From Prevotellaceae bacterium (GTDB taxonomy: Bacteria; Bacteroidota; Bacteroidia; Bacteroidales; UBA932), in the NCBI GenBank assembly GCA_031290835.1, contig JAISLN010000203.1, forward strand, positions 1 through 43,522: a stretch of 43,522 nucleotides of DNA, written 5' to 3'. How positions within the stretch are numbered: the stretch's first letter is position 1; each line of letters starts with the position of its first letter. This document shows positions 16,280-25,500 of the stretch, piece after piece. Both the position numbers and the translations under genes were made by a program. A model generated the notes under the pieces. The model was not told the origin of the DNA. It ran no database searches and saw nothing but the letters and a program-made list of their open reading frames with translations.

Positions 16280-18640
16280 CTAAAAAAAACATTTCAGCGT
16301 TTTTGAGAAATTTCTTGTGCTAACCGAAATAAGGTATATTCCTCTTGCGTATCGGCTCAAATCCAGCTGCTGCACTGAGGTTTTTCCGGCCTGCCGCAGC
16401 ACTATTCGGCCGCAAATGTCATACACCGTCAAGCTTACGTCGTCAGGCCCGTTGTAGCTGCCTACCTCAACGTTCACCACTCCCTTTTCGGAGGGGCTTG
16501 GGTAGAGCTTTACTTCGGGAAATGGGCTTACGTACTGCGCAATGCCCGTTGGGACGTCCTTAAAGAGCTGGCTTTGCGGAATAACTTCGCGCGACTGAAA
16601 AGCGCTTGCCCACTCCAGCTTGCATCGCGCCGTAGCGCGGTCGTCGTAGTACTCCAGCTTCAAATCGTACTTTTCGCCTGCGGTTAGCGCAATGGTTGCG
16701 GTTAGCGTAGCTGCTCCCGGGGTTGTTTGGCTTTCAGCCCAGCCGTCAATCATCAGCCGGTTGTCTATCCACAGCCTGCCGCCTTTGTCGCAGGTGAGGT
16801 AAAAGGTGTAGGTTTCCGAGTATCTGGGCATAACCTTTCCCTTCCAGCGGATTGAAAAATTATCGGTGTTAGCGCCTTCTATCGGCAGGCGGGTTCCCCA
16901 GTCAAAGTTTACGGTGGGGTCGATTCGGCTGGCCACCTCCGTTTCAAAGGCGGTTCCGTTGAAGTAGGCGCCGGTAAGCCCTTCGCCGTCGCCTTCCGTA
17001 CCGCCCGGATTTACGGGCAGCTTGTTATGCTCGCGCAGGAGCTGAAAAATATGGTCGGGGCGAACAAAAACGTACTTTCCGGAGTATTCGCCCGAGCTAA
17101 AGTATTCTTTCACCGCTTTGAAGCCGGTGGGGTTTACTTCGCTGTTCCACGGGTTGCCCTGAATGATGAGGAAGCGCGGCTCCGTAGGGTTCCATCCGTT
17201 AGAGTGGGTGATAATATGGTCTTTCATTGCCTGCACGCCCGTGCAGTAGTTGCACGAAAGGGGCTTTCCCGGCAGCTTGCTGGCGTAGAGGCTTTGCGCT
17301 CCGCCGGTGTTCTGCGCCGTCAGCCCAAGTAGGGTAGGGGCGTTGTCGGCAAAGATGTTCCCCACGTTCTTGTCAATACCGCCGGTAATGGTGTTCCAAA
17401 CCGTAATAACCCTCAGCCCCGCCGCCACGTTGTAGGCTTCGGTTTTGGCAACAAAATTCGCCAGCTCGTCGCTCAGCGAACGGGTTATCCACGTGTTGGG
17501 GTAGGTGTAGCCATAGCCCGACGGCCCGGAAATGAGGTTGTCGTTGTCGGTAGCGCTCCGGTGGAAGTAGCTCAGCGCCGCCGGCATGGCGTCGACCATT
17601 GCGGGCGAAATTGTCCAGCCGATGGGCACGGAGCCGCGGTTGGGGTCGTCCCAGAACCTGCGCATGCGGTGCTCTACGTACTGCAGGTTGTCGCCATCGC
17701 TAATGATGAACGCGACATAAATTTTATTCTCCAGCGCAGGCTTGGCGGGCATTGGACGGATGTAGATGCTGCGCGACGTTCCGCTGTGAAAGGTCAGGTT
17801 GGTGCAGTAGTCGCTGGCAATGGTTGTAAATCCGTAGGTTGACAGGCGCTCCACGCCCGGTTGCTCTTCTGGCCACCAGCCCATGTAGTTTGCGCCGGCG
17901 GGCATCAGCGCCAAAAAGCGGTTGAGCAGCTCGCTTTCGGCGGGTTTGTTCGGGTCGAGCCAAACGACCGCCGCGCCAAGCGCCACGGCGTATTCGCGCA
18001 GCGCCGCCTTGTGAAATTCGGGGCTCAGGCCAATCAGCAGGCGCTTGTCGATGTGCCTGTTGGGGTTGCTCCAGCAGCTGTCGTACAGCGCTTGGTACAC
18101 TTGCAGCGATGAGCTGAAGCGCCCGCGCAGGTCGGCCACAATCGGGAAGCTGTACGGCGGGGAGGTTAGCGTGCTCAGCAGCGTTGGCGAAGCTATGAGG
18201 GCGTTTAAATCTTTTGCCAGCGCGCTTGCCAAGTTGACCGTATGCAGCTGCGCCGGGTCGTAAGCTATCAAGCCCGAAATTTCCGACTTGTACTTTTGCA
18301 GCGCCGCCCAGGGGGTTGTCGTATTATAGCTTACACCGAGCGAGCTGAGCCACGTGAATGGCCCTTCGGCAAAGGCGTCGCCCTCGTAGGAGAAGATGCG
18401 CGGCTGCCTGCGGTTGACAAGCCCCTTGAGCGATGCAAAAAGGTACATTTCGGCGTCGGTGTTGCTGTTGAGGTAGATGTGGTCCTGCACCTGCGCCGGA
18501 GCCGGAAATGAGGGCAGCAGCTGTCCTTCGGGCCATGTGAGCTGTTCCGCCTGTCCATCGTCCTGTTCGGCGCCGGCGCTAATGCTTGCAAGTAATGTAA
18601 GCGCTAATACCGTGATTTTTATCTTTATGAGCGTGCTCAT
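16280..18640 (-). CDS. GxGYxYP-family secreted protein with PA14 and T9SS domains
   Basis: 786 residues with an N-terminal signal (VLALTLLASISAGAEQ, cut near 24). Residues about 45-470 are a GxGYxYP putative glycosidase region: HIYLNSNTDAEMYLFASLKG, FIISDGDNLQYVEHRMRRFW (316-330) and the family motif GYGYTYP (375-381). Residues about 555-690 form a PA14 domain (GLTGAYFNGTAF, FSIRWKGKVMPRYSETYTFY, GGRLWIDNRLMIDGW, YDLKLEYYD). The C-terminus (VKLYPSPSEKGVVNVEVG to the end) is a T9SS sorting domain with YPSPS in place of the usual YPNP. The catalytic activity of the family is unproven; a cell-surface role in glycan processing is inferred from the PUL context and PA14. Confidence 0.88.
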   Translation of the reverse strand: MSTLIKIKITVLALTLLASISAGAEQDDGQAEQLTWPEGQLLPSFPAPAQVQDHIYLNSNTDAEMYLFASLKGLVNRRQPRIFSYEGDAFAEGPFTWLSSLGVSYNTTTPWAALQKYKSEISGLIAYDPAQLHTVNLASALAKDLNALIASPTLLSTLTSPPYSFPIVADLRGRFSSSLQVYQALYDSCWSNPNRHIDKRLLIGLSPEFHKAALREYAVALGAAVVWLDPNKPAESELLNRFLALMPAGANYMGWWPEEQPGVERLSTYGFTTIASDYCTNLTFHSGTSRSIYIRPMPAKPALENKIYVAFIISDGDNLQYVEHRMRRFWDDPNRGSVPIGWTISPAMVDAMPAALSYFHRSATDNDNLISGPSGYGYTYPNTWITRSLSDELANFVAKTEAYNVAAGLRVITVWNTITGGIDKNVGNIFADNAPTLLGLTAQNTGGAQSLYASKLPGKPLSCNYCTGVQAMKDHIITHSNGWNPTEPRFLIIQGNPWNSEVNPTGFKAVKEYFSSGEYSGKYVFVRPDHIFQLLREHNKLPVNPGGTEGDGEGLTGAYFNGTAFETEVASRIDPTVNFDWGTRLPIEGANTDNFSIRWKGKVMPRYSETYTFYLTCDKGGRLWIDNRLMIDGWAESQTTPGAATLTATIALTAGEKYDLKLEYYDDRATARCKLEWASAFQSREVIPQSQLFKDVPTGIAQYVSPFPEVKLYPSPSEKGVVNVEVGSYNGPDDVSLTVYDICGRIVLRQAGKTSVQQLDLSRYARGIYLISVSTRNFSKTLKCFF

Positions 18641-18649
18641 TTGTGGAAA

Positions 18650-18680
18650 TTTTGAATTTTAAATTTTGAATTTTGAATTG
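18650..18680. repeat. AT-rich AATTTTGAATT tract
   Basis: A short tract of AATTTTGAATTTTAAATT type ending in GGCTTCGCCGAACTCCG. It lies immediately upstream of the start codon of the GxGYxYP gene (18640), so it forms the leader of its mRNA. Same family as 8729-8826 and 19307-19381. Confidence 0.7.
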
Positions 18681-18715
18681 GCTTCGCCGAACTCCGCGGC
18701 GCGACGCTCCCAAAA

Positions 18716-18737
18716 AAAGTGTCGTCCTTGCGGGACT
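18716..18737 (-). repeat. Inverted copy of the AGTCCCGC repeat family
   Basis: Read on the minus strand, this 22-bp segment matches the outer end of the 48-bp inverted repeat arms at 12893 and 13068 with two differences. One of these lies in the inner hairpin (GTCCC-GCA-AGGAC), breaking a pair. No second arm is present, so it is a solo copy. Confidence 0.7.
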
Positions 18738-18758
18738 TTGCACTCCGCCGCCGCTCTT

Positions 18759-19007
18759 GCATCCCGTAGGGGATGCGTCTCTCGGTAGAAACGACAAACC
18801 TCTCCTCTTCTTTGCATCCCGTAGGGGATGCGTCTCTCGGTAGAAACGACAAACCTCTCCTCTTCTTTGCATCCCGTAGGGATGCGTCTCTCGGTAGAAA
18901 CGACAAACCTCTCCTCTTCTTTGCATCCCGTAGGGATGCGTCTCTCGGTAGCAAGGTTGCCGCTCCTTCTCCCTCCGTATCCCGTGGGGTGCATCCCTAC
19001 GGGATGC
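18759..19007 (-). repeat. Type 2 hairpin array, four copies plus a facing copy
   Basis: Hairpins begin at 18759, 18814, 18869 and 18923 (periods 55, 55, 54), read on the minus strand behind the TTTCTACCGAGAGAC leader. The first two have a 4-nt loop (an extra G on the plus strand); the next two have the usual 3-nt loop. The spacers are nearly identical to each other but differ from those of the 15.8-kb array. A decayed copy (near 18978) and an oppositely oriented hairpin GCATCCC-TAC-GGGATGC (18991-19007) end the array. It lies upstream of the GxGYxYP gene. Confidence 0.9.
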
Positions 19008-19030
19008 AAAGAGAGCGGGGGGCAGGGCTT

Positions 19031-19137
19031 TTCTACCGAGAGATAATCCCTACGGGATTAGCTGGCGCCCTCAACTCTACGGGCTTTTCTACCGCCAGCT
19101 CAACCCTACGGGATTAGCTGGCGCCCTCAACTCTACC
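19031..19137 (+). repeat. Plus-oriented hairpin elements with extended stems
   Basis: TTCTACCGAGAGA precedes TAATCCC-TAC-GGGATTA (19044-19060). A second unit, TTCTACCGCCAGCT, precedes CCC-TAC-GGG inside a larger stem CGCCAGCT (19093-19100) / AGCTGGCG (19116-19123). The 27-bp segment following each loop (GGGATTAGCTGGCGCC...) is repeated almost exactly at 19054-19080 and 19111-19137. These elements face the array at 18759-18939. Confidence 0.85.
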
Positions 19138-19306
19138 AATGATGAAAATTTATTTTGCTCATTATCAATATCTTGAATTTATTCGCTGCGGGGAATTAGG
19201 AAACAAAAGGAACGCCTTTTGCTTATCCTCCTCACCCTGCCGAATGTAGAGACGCGGTATTATCCACGTCTCTACTATCCGCATCATATTTGTATTTATT
19301 GTATTT

Positions 19307-19381
19307 AAAATTTAGAATTTAAAATTTAGAATTTAAAATTTAGAATTTCCAAGCTGCGCAATCAATTCAAAATTCAAAATT
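19307..19381. repeat. AT-rich TTTAGAATTTAAAA repeat tract
   Basis: Four tandem TTTAGAATTTAAAA-type units (14 bp) followed by GCGCAATC and AATTCAAAATTCAAAATTT, ending on the stop codon of the DUF1735-type gene. A degenerate type 1 spacer (CGGGGAATTAGGAAACAAAA) is visible just upstream at about 19189-19208. Same tract family as at 8729 and 13083. Confidence 0.8.
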
Positions 19382-20376
19382 TATTCAAAGATAAATTGCT
19401 GGTCTTCTTCCGGGATTAGGGTGTTCTGGAGGCGCTCCATGCGCATGGAGACGTTTTTTACCCGGTAATGTATCGGGTCTTGCGGGTTGGTAAAATCCTT
19501 AAAGCTGTAGGTCAGCTTTATGACCGTATAGTGCCGCTTCAAGTAGGGCTTTGTAGGGTCTGTGGTGGTGGAGAGCTCGTAGGTAGAGCCTTCATCCGCA
19601 AACTCTATCCGTGCGCTGTCGGCCGTTAAGGTCAGCGAATTGTCGGAGTTAAACCTCATCCGGATTTTATAGAGCGCCCGCTCTTGCTCCAGCTCCTGGA
19701 CTTGCCCGGCGTAAAAGAACACCGTGCTTTCGTCCACCACGCGGGTTTCCCGCTGCTCTTCGTAGGCGCCGAGCGATTCTACTTCGGCGCCTACGTTGCT
19801 AAGTAGCCATAATTCTCCCCCCGTAGGCGTGTACACACCCGAAAAGTCGTTGAAGGGCACAATCCGCATCAGCGTTTTTATGTACTCTCTGCGGGGAGCG
19901 GGCGCGTAGGTCGAGGTGGACTCAATTTTCAGCGGCAGGACGTACTTATCTACCAAATCCAGCCCCGCCATCCGGAAGTTAATATCCAGCAGGCCTACAT
20001 CTTTTCCGGCGGGTATGGTGGCTGTGGCGCCGTTGGGAAATTCGTAGTATTGCTCCTCCAGCAGCTTGAAGTACAATTTGGTCTGGTATCGGAAGCGGTC
20101 AAAGTTCAGGTCGTCCAGCGTGTCGGGGTCTATGGCAACCGTTACCGCCACATCGCGGTCGTTGCCCGTGGAGCCGCTCACTACCAGCGGTATCTTGTAG
20201 GACGCCACGCCGTCTGACCGGTACTTGAGATAGACGTTTGACACGTTGTTTTTTATTGATCTAACAAATGATACGTTTTTTTGGTATTGCTCGTCTGTCC
20301 ACTCGTCGTTGCAGGCGGGGGAGAGGAGGCAGAGGGCTGCCAGCGCAAGCAGCGCATATATTTTTTTTGTCTTCAT
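19381..20376 (-). CDS. DUF1735/DUF4973-type surface lipoprotein (BT_3987-like)
   Basis: 331 residues with lipobox LSPAC (Cys22) followed by acidic NDEWTDEQY, the pattern of exported surface lipoproteins in Bacteroidota. The segment VYLKYRSDGVASYKIPLVVSGSTGNDRDVAVTVAIDPDTL (about 48-90) is a DUF1735 beta-sandwich. NGATATIPAGKDVGLLDINFRMAGLDLVDKYVLPLKIES (about 115-152) continues it, and the C-terminal half (NDFSGVYTPTGGELW) is the lipocalin-like part common in this family. Such proteins are encoded just after SusD and help bind the glycan at the cell surface. It starts 38 bp after the SusD stop codon, so it is the last gene of the core operon. Its exact ligand is unknown. Confidence 0.85.
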   Translation of the reverse strand: MKTKKIYALLALAALCLLSPACNDEWTDEQYQKNVSFVRSIKNNVSNVYLKYRSDGVASYKIPLVVSGSTGNDRDVAVTVAIDPDTLDDLNFDRFRYQTKLYFKLLEEQYYEFPNGATATIPAGKDVGLLDINFRMAGLDLVDKYVLPLKIESTSTYAPAPRREYIKTLMRIVPFNDFSGVYTPTGGELWLLSNVGAEVESLGAYEEQRETRVVDESTVFFYAGQVQELEQERALYKIRMRFNSDNSLTLTADSARIEFADEGSTYELSTTTDPTKPYLKRHYTVIKLTYSFKDFTNPQDPIHYRVKNVSMRMERLQNTLIPEEDQQFIFE

Positions 20377-20414
20377 TGCATAAAAATTTTAGAATTGTTC
20401 AACATCGGTTTTCG

Positions 20415-22511
20415 CTATTCGGTAAAGTATGACCAGCCCGGATTTTGGGTTAGATTTCTGTTTCGCCTCAGCTCCGTGTGCGAAATAGGCCACAGGTACA
20501 TTTTATCCACAAAGACGCTCGGCAGGTTGAGCACGTCAACGGGGGTATCGAAGCGCTCCCGCTGGGAGGAGGTCATGTTCATGTTGAAGCCTCGCACTAC
20601 GCTGTTTTCCTCTACGGGCGCGTCTTTCCAGCGGCGCAGGTCAAAGTAGCGGTGTCCTTCGCCCATCAGCTCTATTTGCCGCTCGCGCTTCAGCTTTGCC
20701 CTAAACTTGTCGGCGTTATCGTAAACCTCCGGCTCAAAATCGGGCAGCCCGGCGCGGATGCGTACCGGCTTTATGCCCGACCGCATTTGGGCAATGCTGC
20801 GGCTTACGGGAATCGACCTCGCGCCGTCGTACGAGGGGATGGCGTAGGCGCCGCTCAGCTCGTTCAGCGCTTCGGCGTAGATCAGCAGCACTTCGGCGTA
20901 GCGGATGGCCGGCTCCGGCTTGAAGAGTATGCCCCCGTAGGAGGTGGTAGTTTCGCGGTAATCCCTGGGATGGTAGTACTTTTTGATGCCTATGCCGGTA
21001 GGCAGGTAGTACATTGGCTCGCTCGGCTTTTTGCCGTTTTCGGAATCGCGGTAGTAAAATGCCTGCTGGTAGAGGCGCGTTTTCTGGGTTCGGTCGGGGT
21101 AGCCCTCTGCCTCCCAAATGCTGCCGTTGTAGGCCACCGAAGCGTAAAATCGGGGCTCGCGGTTGAAGTGCTGTAGCGATACTCCCGGCGGCAGGGGCAG
21201 GAATTTACCGTAGTAGTTGTCGGCAGCGGGGTCGTTGCTGTAGGTAGAGGGCGTATAGCCTTTAGGTCTGGCGCCATCCGGCGGAAATTCCGTACCGTCG
21301 TTCATGTAGTAGGCGTCGTACATTTTCAGGCTCAAGCCGTGCGTGTTCCAGCCGTTCATGGTGCGGGGCATTTGGTGGGCTGCCAGCGCCTTTACGTCGT
21401 CATTATTGCGCTGGTTTACGCCCCTCGTAAATATCAGCTCTGTGGAGCCCCATGCCCGCATGTCGCCGTTGAAAACTTGGCGGTACGATTCAAACGGGTC
21501 GATGTTCTTCCAGCCGTCGGGCCAGTAAAGCTCCGAAAATTCATCGTGGGCAGGGGGCGGAATAGTTGCCGGATAGTAGTGGTAATCATACGTCAGCCAT
21601 GCTTGGAAGCCTATTTTGGAGGCGTCGATGGGCTGGTCGCGGAAGGGGACGGTGTGCAGCTCATAAACGCCTAGGTCCATCACCTCCTTTGCGGCAGCGG
21701 CGGCTTTAGCCCACTTGGTTTCGTCGCGCGTTTCCGACACCAAGCGGTTGCCTTCGTGGTCAACCAGCTGCGCCGCCCAGCCGTCGGTGTTGCCGTTGAA
21801 GAGTGGGCTTGCCGAGTAGAGGTAAACTTTGGCGCGGGCGGCAAGGGCAGCCCCTCTGGTAGGGCGGGCTATGTTGGTGTTGTCGCGGAGGCTTAGGGGC
21901 AGCTCCTGCGCGGCAAGCGCCAGCTCGCCGGCAATAAATTCGGCGCAGTCGCCGTAGGGGCTGCGGGGTATGGCCAGCTCTTCGTAGTCCTTGGTGAAGT
22001 CCAGCCCTTCGAGGGGCAGGATAGGAATGGGGCCATACTTGCGCAGCAGCAGCCAGTAGAGGTAGGCGCGCACAAAGCGGGCTTGCCCCTTGCGGTCGGT
22101 AATTTCTTCCTGCGTCAGCTCCTTGCTGCACTTGTCTATGTTGAGGATGTAGGTCGAGGCGTCGCGGATACCTCGGTAGCAGCGCTCCCACGAGCCTTGT
22201 TCGTCGCTTTCTTTGTAATCGCCGTTCTTGAACTTGTCGTAAGTCCGCCCGTTGTCGTTAATTTTTCTCCGGTCGTTAAAGTACATATCGTCGGTAATTA
22301 TGTTGAAGAGCGCCGTTTCTTTGCTGCCCACGTCCATGTTTTCCCCTTCCAGGCGCTCAAACACGCCCGCCAGCCACTGGTCGGAGTAGTCTTTGCTCTC
22401 AAAAACGGTTTCTATGTCCATGGTGTTTTCCAGCAGGTGGTCTATGTCTAGGTAGTCCTTGCAGCCACCCGAGAGCAGCACGACAGAGAGTATAAATAAT
22501 ATTTTTTTCAT
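20415..22511 (-). CDS. SusD-like starch-binding/nutrient-uptake lipoprotein
   Basis: 698 residues, rather long for SusD (usually 500-620). The lipobox LLSGGC (Cys17) is followed by KDYLDIDHLLENTMDIETVF, the SusD N-terminus. Helical repeats follow (QARFVRAYLYWLLLRKYGPIPIL near 148-170; ALAARAKVYLYSASPLF near 222-240). The C-terminal RagB/SusD domain has RYAEVLLIYAEALNEL, RQIELMGEGHRYFDLRRWKD and YLWPISHTELRRNRNLTQNPGW. SusD caps the SusC channel and delivers oligosaccharide. The gene is 24 bp after SusC on the same strand and shares its operon. The extra length sits between the helical core and the C-terminal domain, consistent with a large glycan-binding loop region. Confidence 0.96.
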   Translation of the reverse strand: MKKILFILSVVLLSGGCKDYLDIDHLLENTMDIETVFESKDYSDQWLAGVFERLEGENMDVGSKETALFNIITDDMYFNDRRKINDNGRTYDKFKNGDYKESDEQGSWERCYRGIRDASTYILNIDKCSKELTQEEITDRKGQARFVRAYLYWLLLRKYGPIPILPLEGLDFTKDYEELAIPRSPYGDCAEFIAGELALAAQELPLSLRDNTNIARPTRGAALAARAKVYLYSASPLFNGNTDGWAAQLVDHEGNRLVSETRDETKWAKAAAAAKEVMDLGVYELHTVPFRDQPIDASKIGFQAWLTYDYHYYPATIPPPAHDEFSELYWPDGWKNIDPFESYRQVFNGDMRAWGSTELIFTRGVNQRNNDDVKALAAHQMPRTMNGWNTHGLSLKMYDAYYMNDGTEFPPDGARPKGYTPSTYSNDPAADNYYGKFLPLPPGVSLQHFNREPRFYASVAYNGSIWEAEGYPDRTQKTRLYQQAFYYRDSENGKKPSEPMYYLPTGIGIKKYYHPRDYRETTTSYGGILFKPEPAIRYAEVLLIYAEALNELSGAYAIPSYDGARSIPVSRSIAQMRSGIKPVRIRAGLPDFEPEVYDNADKFRAKLKRERQIELMGEGHRYFDLRRWKDAPVEENSVVRGFNMNMTSSQRERFDTPVDVLNLPSVFVDKMYLWPISHTELRRNRNLTQNPGWSYFTE

Positions 22512-22535
22512 AATATATTAAATTTTAAAAGTTAA

Positions 22536-25500
22536 TTACATCTTAATTGATATACCGAAAGTGAAAGTTTTTGCCAATGGGTACTTCATCCCGTCGCCGC
22601 TGGCGAGCTCCGGATCCCAGAGCTTTAGGGAATCCCACACAAACAGGTTGGTGCCGATAAAGAAGATGCGCAGGTTGTTGATATGCGCCTTAGTGCTCAT
22701 TTGCTTCGGGATGGTATATCCTACCTCCAGCGTTTTGAAGCGCAGGTAGGCGCCGTTGGTCAGCCAGAAGGTAGAGCCGCGGTAGTTGTTGTCTGTTCCG
22801 CTGGTTATCAGGCGCGAGTACTTGCTCATGTCTCCCGCCCACTGTAGCTCGGTGTACGATAGGCGCGGGAAGCGCGCATCGGCGCGCTCCGTTTCGGGCG
22901 TGCCCGATATTTCGCGCGAAATCCACCGGTTGTTGGGGTCGCCTACTATGCTGAGGATGTTTCCCCACTCGCCGTCCACAAACGGGCGTACGCCAAAGCC
23001 GTTGAGGAAGTACGACGACTTGCCGGCGCCCTGAAAGTGGATGTTGAAGTCTATCCCCTTCCACATTACCGATAGCCCCGCCCCGTAAACCAAGTTCGGT
23101 ACGCGGGTGGCGCCTATGGCCACTATGTCGTTGTCGTCAACAATGCCGTCGCCGTTTACGTCCTTATACTTAATGTCGCCGGGCAGGTAGTCGCCAAACT
23201 TTTGCGTGGGGCTGTTGCGGATGTCGTCAAAATCTTCAAAGAGCCCCAGCGCAATAAGGCCCTTGGCCTGATTCCAGCGGTAGCCCTGCGTCATTTTGTA
23301 GGCTAAGGTGTTGGCCTCCTCGTCGTACTCCAGCACCTTGTTGTGGGTGTAGGTGATATTTCCGCGCAGGGTAAAATCCACCTCGCCCACGCGCTGAATG
23401 ACGTTGAGCTGCCCGTCGAACCCGCGGTTCTCCATTTTGCCCACGTTGGCCCAGGGCTCGTTGGTGATGCCCACCATGCTCGACAGCTTGGTGCGGTGCA
23501 TGTAAATATCGCTCCGCACGTCCTTGAAGACGTCTATTGTGCCGGAAAACTTTTCCCCAAACAGGCGCAGGTCAACCCCGAAGTTGTGCTTGGTAGAAAT
23601 TTCCCACGAGAGCGACTGTGGGGCAACCGTGGTGTAGCGCCGGGCTACGTACGAGTTGACGTTGTTTACATCGCCGAAGTCATAGTCGGCGGTTACGTTG
23701 CCCTCACCGTCCCTCATTTCTCCAATTTTTTCAATGTAGGGGAACCGGTCGTCGGCAATTTTTTCGTTACCCACCTTTCCGTAGGAGTAGCGCACCTTAA
23801 GGTATAGCCAGGAGAGGTAGGGTTTTAGCCAGGGTTCTTCCGAAATGTTCCATCCGCCGGAGATGGCCGGAAAGAAGCCGAATTGGTATCCGGTTTTGAA
23901 GACCTCCGATCCGGTGTAGCCGCCGTTGAACTCCACAAGGTAGCGCCCCATCAGGTCGTACATTACGCGGCCTGCCAGCGACTGGCTGCGGCGCGGGATG
24001 CCCCGCTTGATGTCTTCGCCTACGTTCGACGTTTCCACCTGCTCGCGCTGGGAGTACTTTACCATCGAGCTCACGTTGTGGTGCTCCAGAAAGCGGCGGT
24101 TGTAGTGCAGCTCCGCTTCGAGGTTAAAAATTCGCTCGCCCCACGATTCGGACACCTGTATCATCTGCTGCTCGGTGGATACCCGCTGGTAGTTAAGGCT
24201 TCCGTCGGGGTTGCGACGCCGCGCCGCGCGGTATTGCTCGGGCCACATCTGGTGCCAAATGTTGTTCTTGTTGTCGGAGTCGAACGCAAAGCGGCCTGTA
24301 AAGCGGAGCCCCTCGGTAATGAACTTGAAGTCCTGGTCGAGGGTGATGTTCGTTTCCACCTTGCTTCTCCAAAATTCCCGGTAGCCGGTTTCGGCGGCAA
24401 GCGTCCAGGGGTTGGTAAAGCCGCCCGTGCCCATGGCGGGTATTCTGCCGTCGGAGTATATTACCGGCGTAGAGTTCGGCGTAAATCCGCCTATTGAGCC
24501 CCAGATATCGCCGGCTAACCCTGCCTTGTTTTGGCTTTCAAAAAATCCGCCCACGCCGGTGCGCAGCACGGTGGTGGGGGTAATGTCTATGTCAACGTTG
24601 GCGCGGTAGTTCCAGCGGTTGAGGTTGGCGTTTGTTTTGTAGTCCTTCAGCGCTGCGTCGGACTTGTACATTCCCTCTTCGTTGAGAAAGCTCCCCGACA
24701 CAAAGTAGCGCGTCGTAGCCCCGCCGCCGTCAATGTTGATGTTGGCCCTGTAAATGCTGGCGCCGTCGCGCAGCAGCACGTCCTTCCAGTCCACATTCGG
24801 GAGCACATCCGGGTCGAGGTTGTACTTTATGATGTCCAGCTCGGTGGGCGTGTAGAGCGCCTCTTGGTTGCGCGTAAGGCGGGCTTCGTTGGCCAGCGTG
24901 GCGTAGGTGTAGCCGTCAACAAATTCGGGGGTGCGCGTGCGGGTGTTGTAGCTGTACTCCGCCTTGGTGCTGATGTTTATTTTTCCCGATTCGCCGCGCT
25001 TGGTGGTAACCAGCAGCACGCCGTTGGCGCCGCGCGACCCGTAGATGGCGGTGGCCGAAGCGTCCTTTAGCACGGAGATAGACTCGATGTCCTCCGCGTT
25101 GAGCTCGTTAAACGGGCGCTCAAAGCCATCCACCAGCACAAGGGCGCCGTCTCCCGCGCCAAACGTAGATACGCCGCGTATCCAGAACTCCGAAGCGTTG
25201 GAGCCCGGCTCGCCCGACGTTTGCATGGAGATAATACCCGCAACGTTGCCGGCCAGCGCGTTGGTGATGTTGGCCGTAGGTATCCTGAGGGTTTTCATGT
25301 CGATGGTGGTTATTGCGCCGGTCAGCGTTTCCTTTTTCTGGGCGCCCGCCGCCGTAATCACAATTTCTTCCGTTACAGAAACCTCGTGCTCCTTCAGCAC
25401 AACGTTGATGGTCGTTACCTCCTTCACCAGCACCTCTTGCGTTTCAAACCCAAGGTAGGAAAATATCAGCGTGGAGTAGAGGGTGGTTTTAATGCGGTAC

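Noticed and set aside
5503-19060. CCTACGGG core as part of a 16S rRNA gene (primer-site-like)
   Set aside because: The match is only 8 bases within small hairpins; no rRNA sequence surrounds it.
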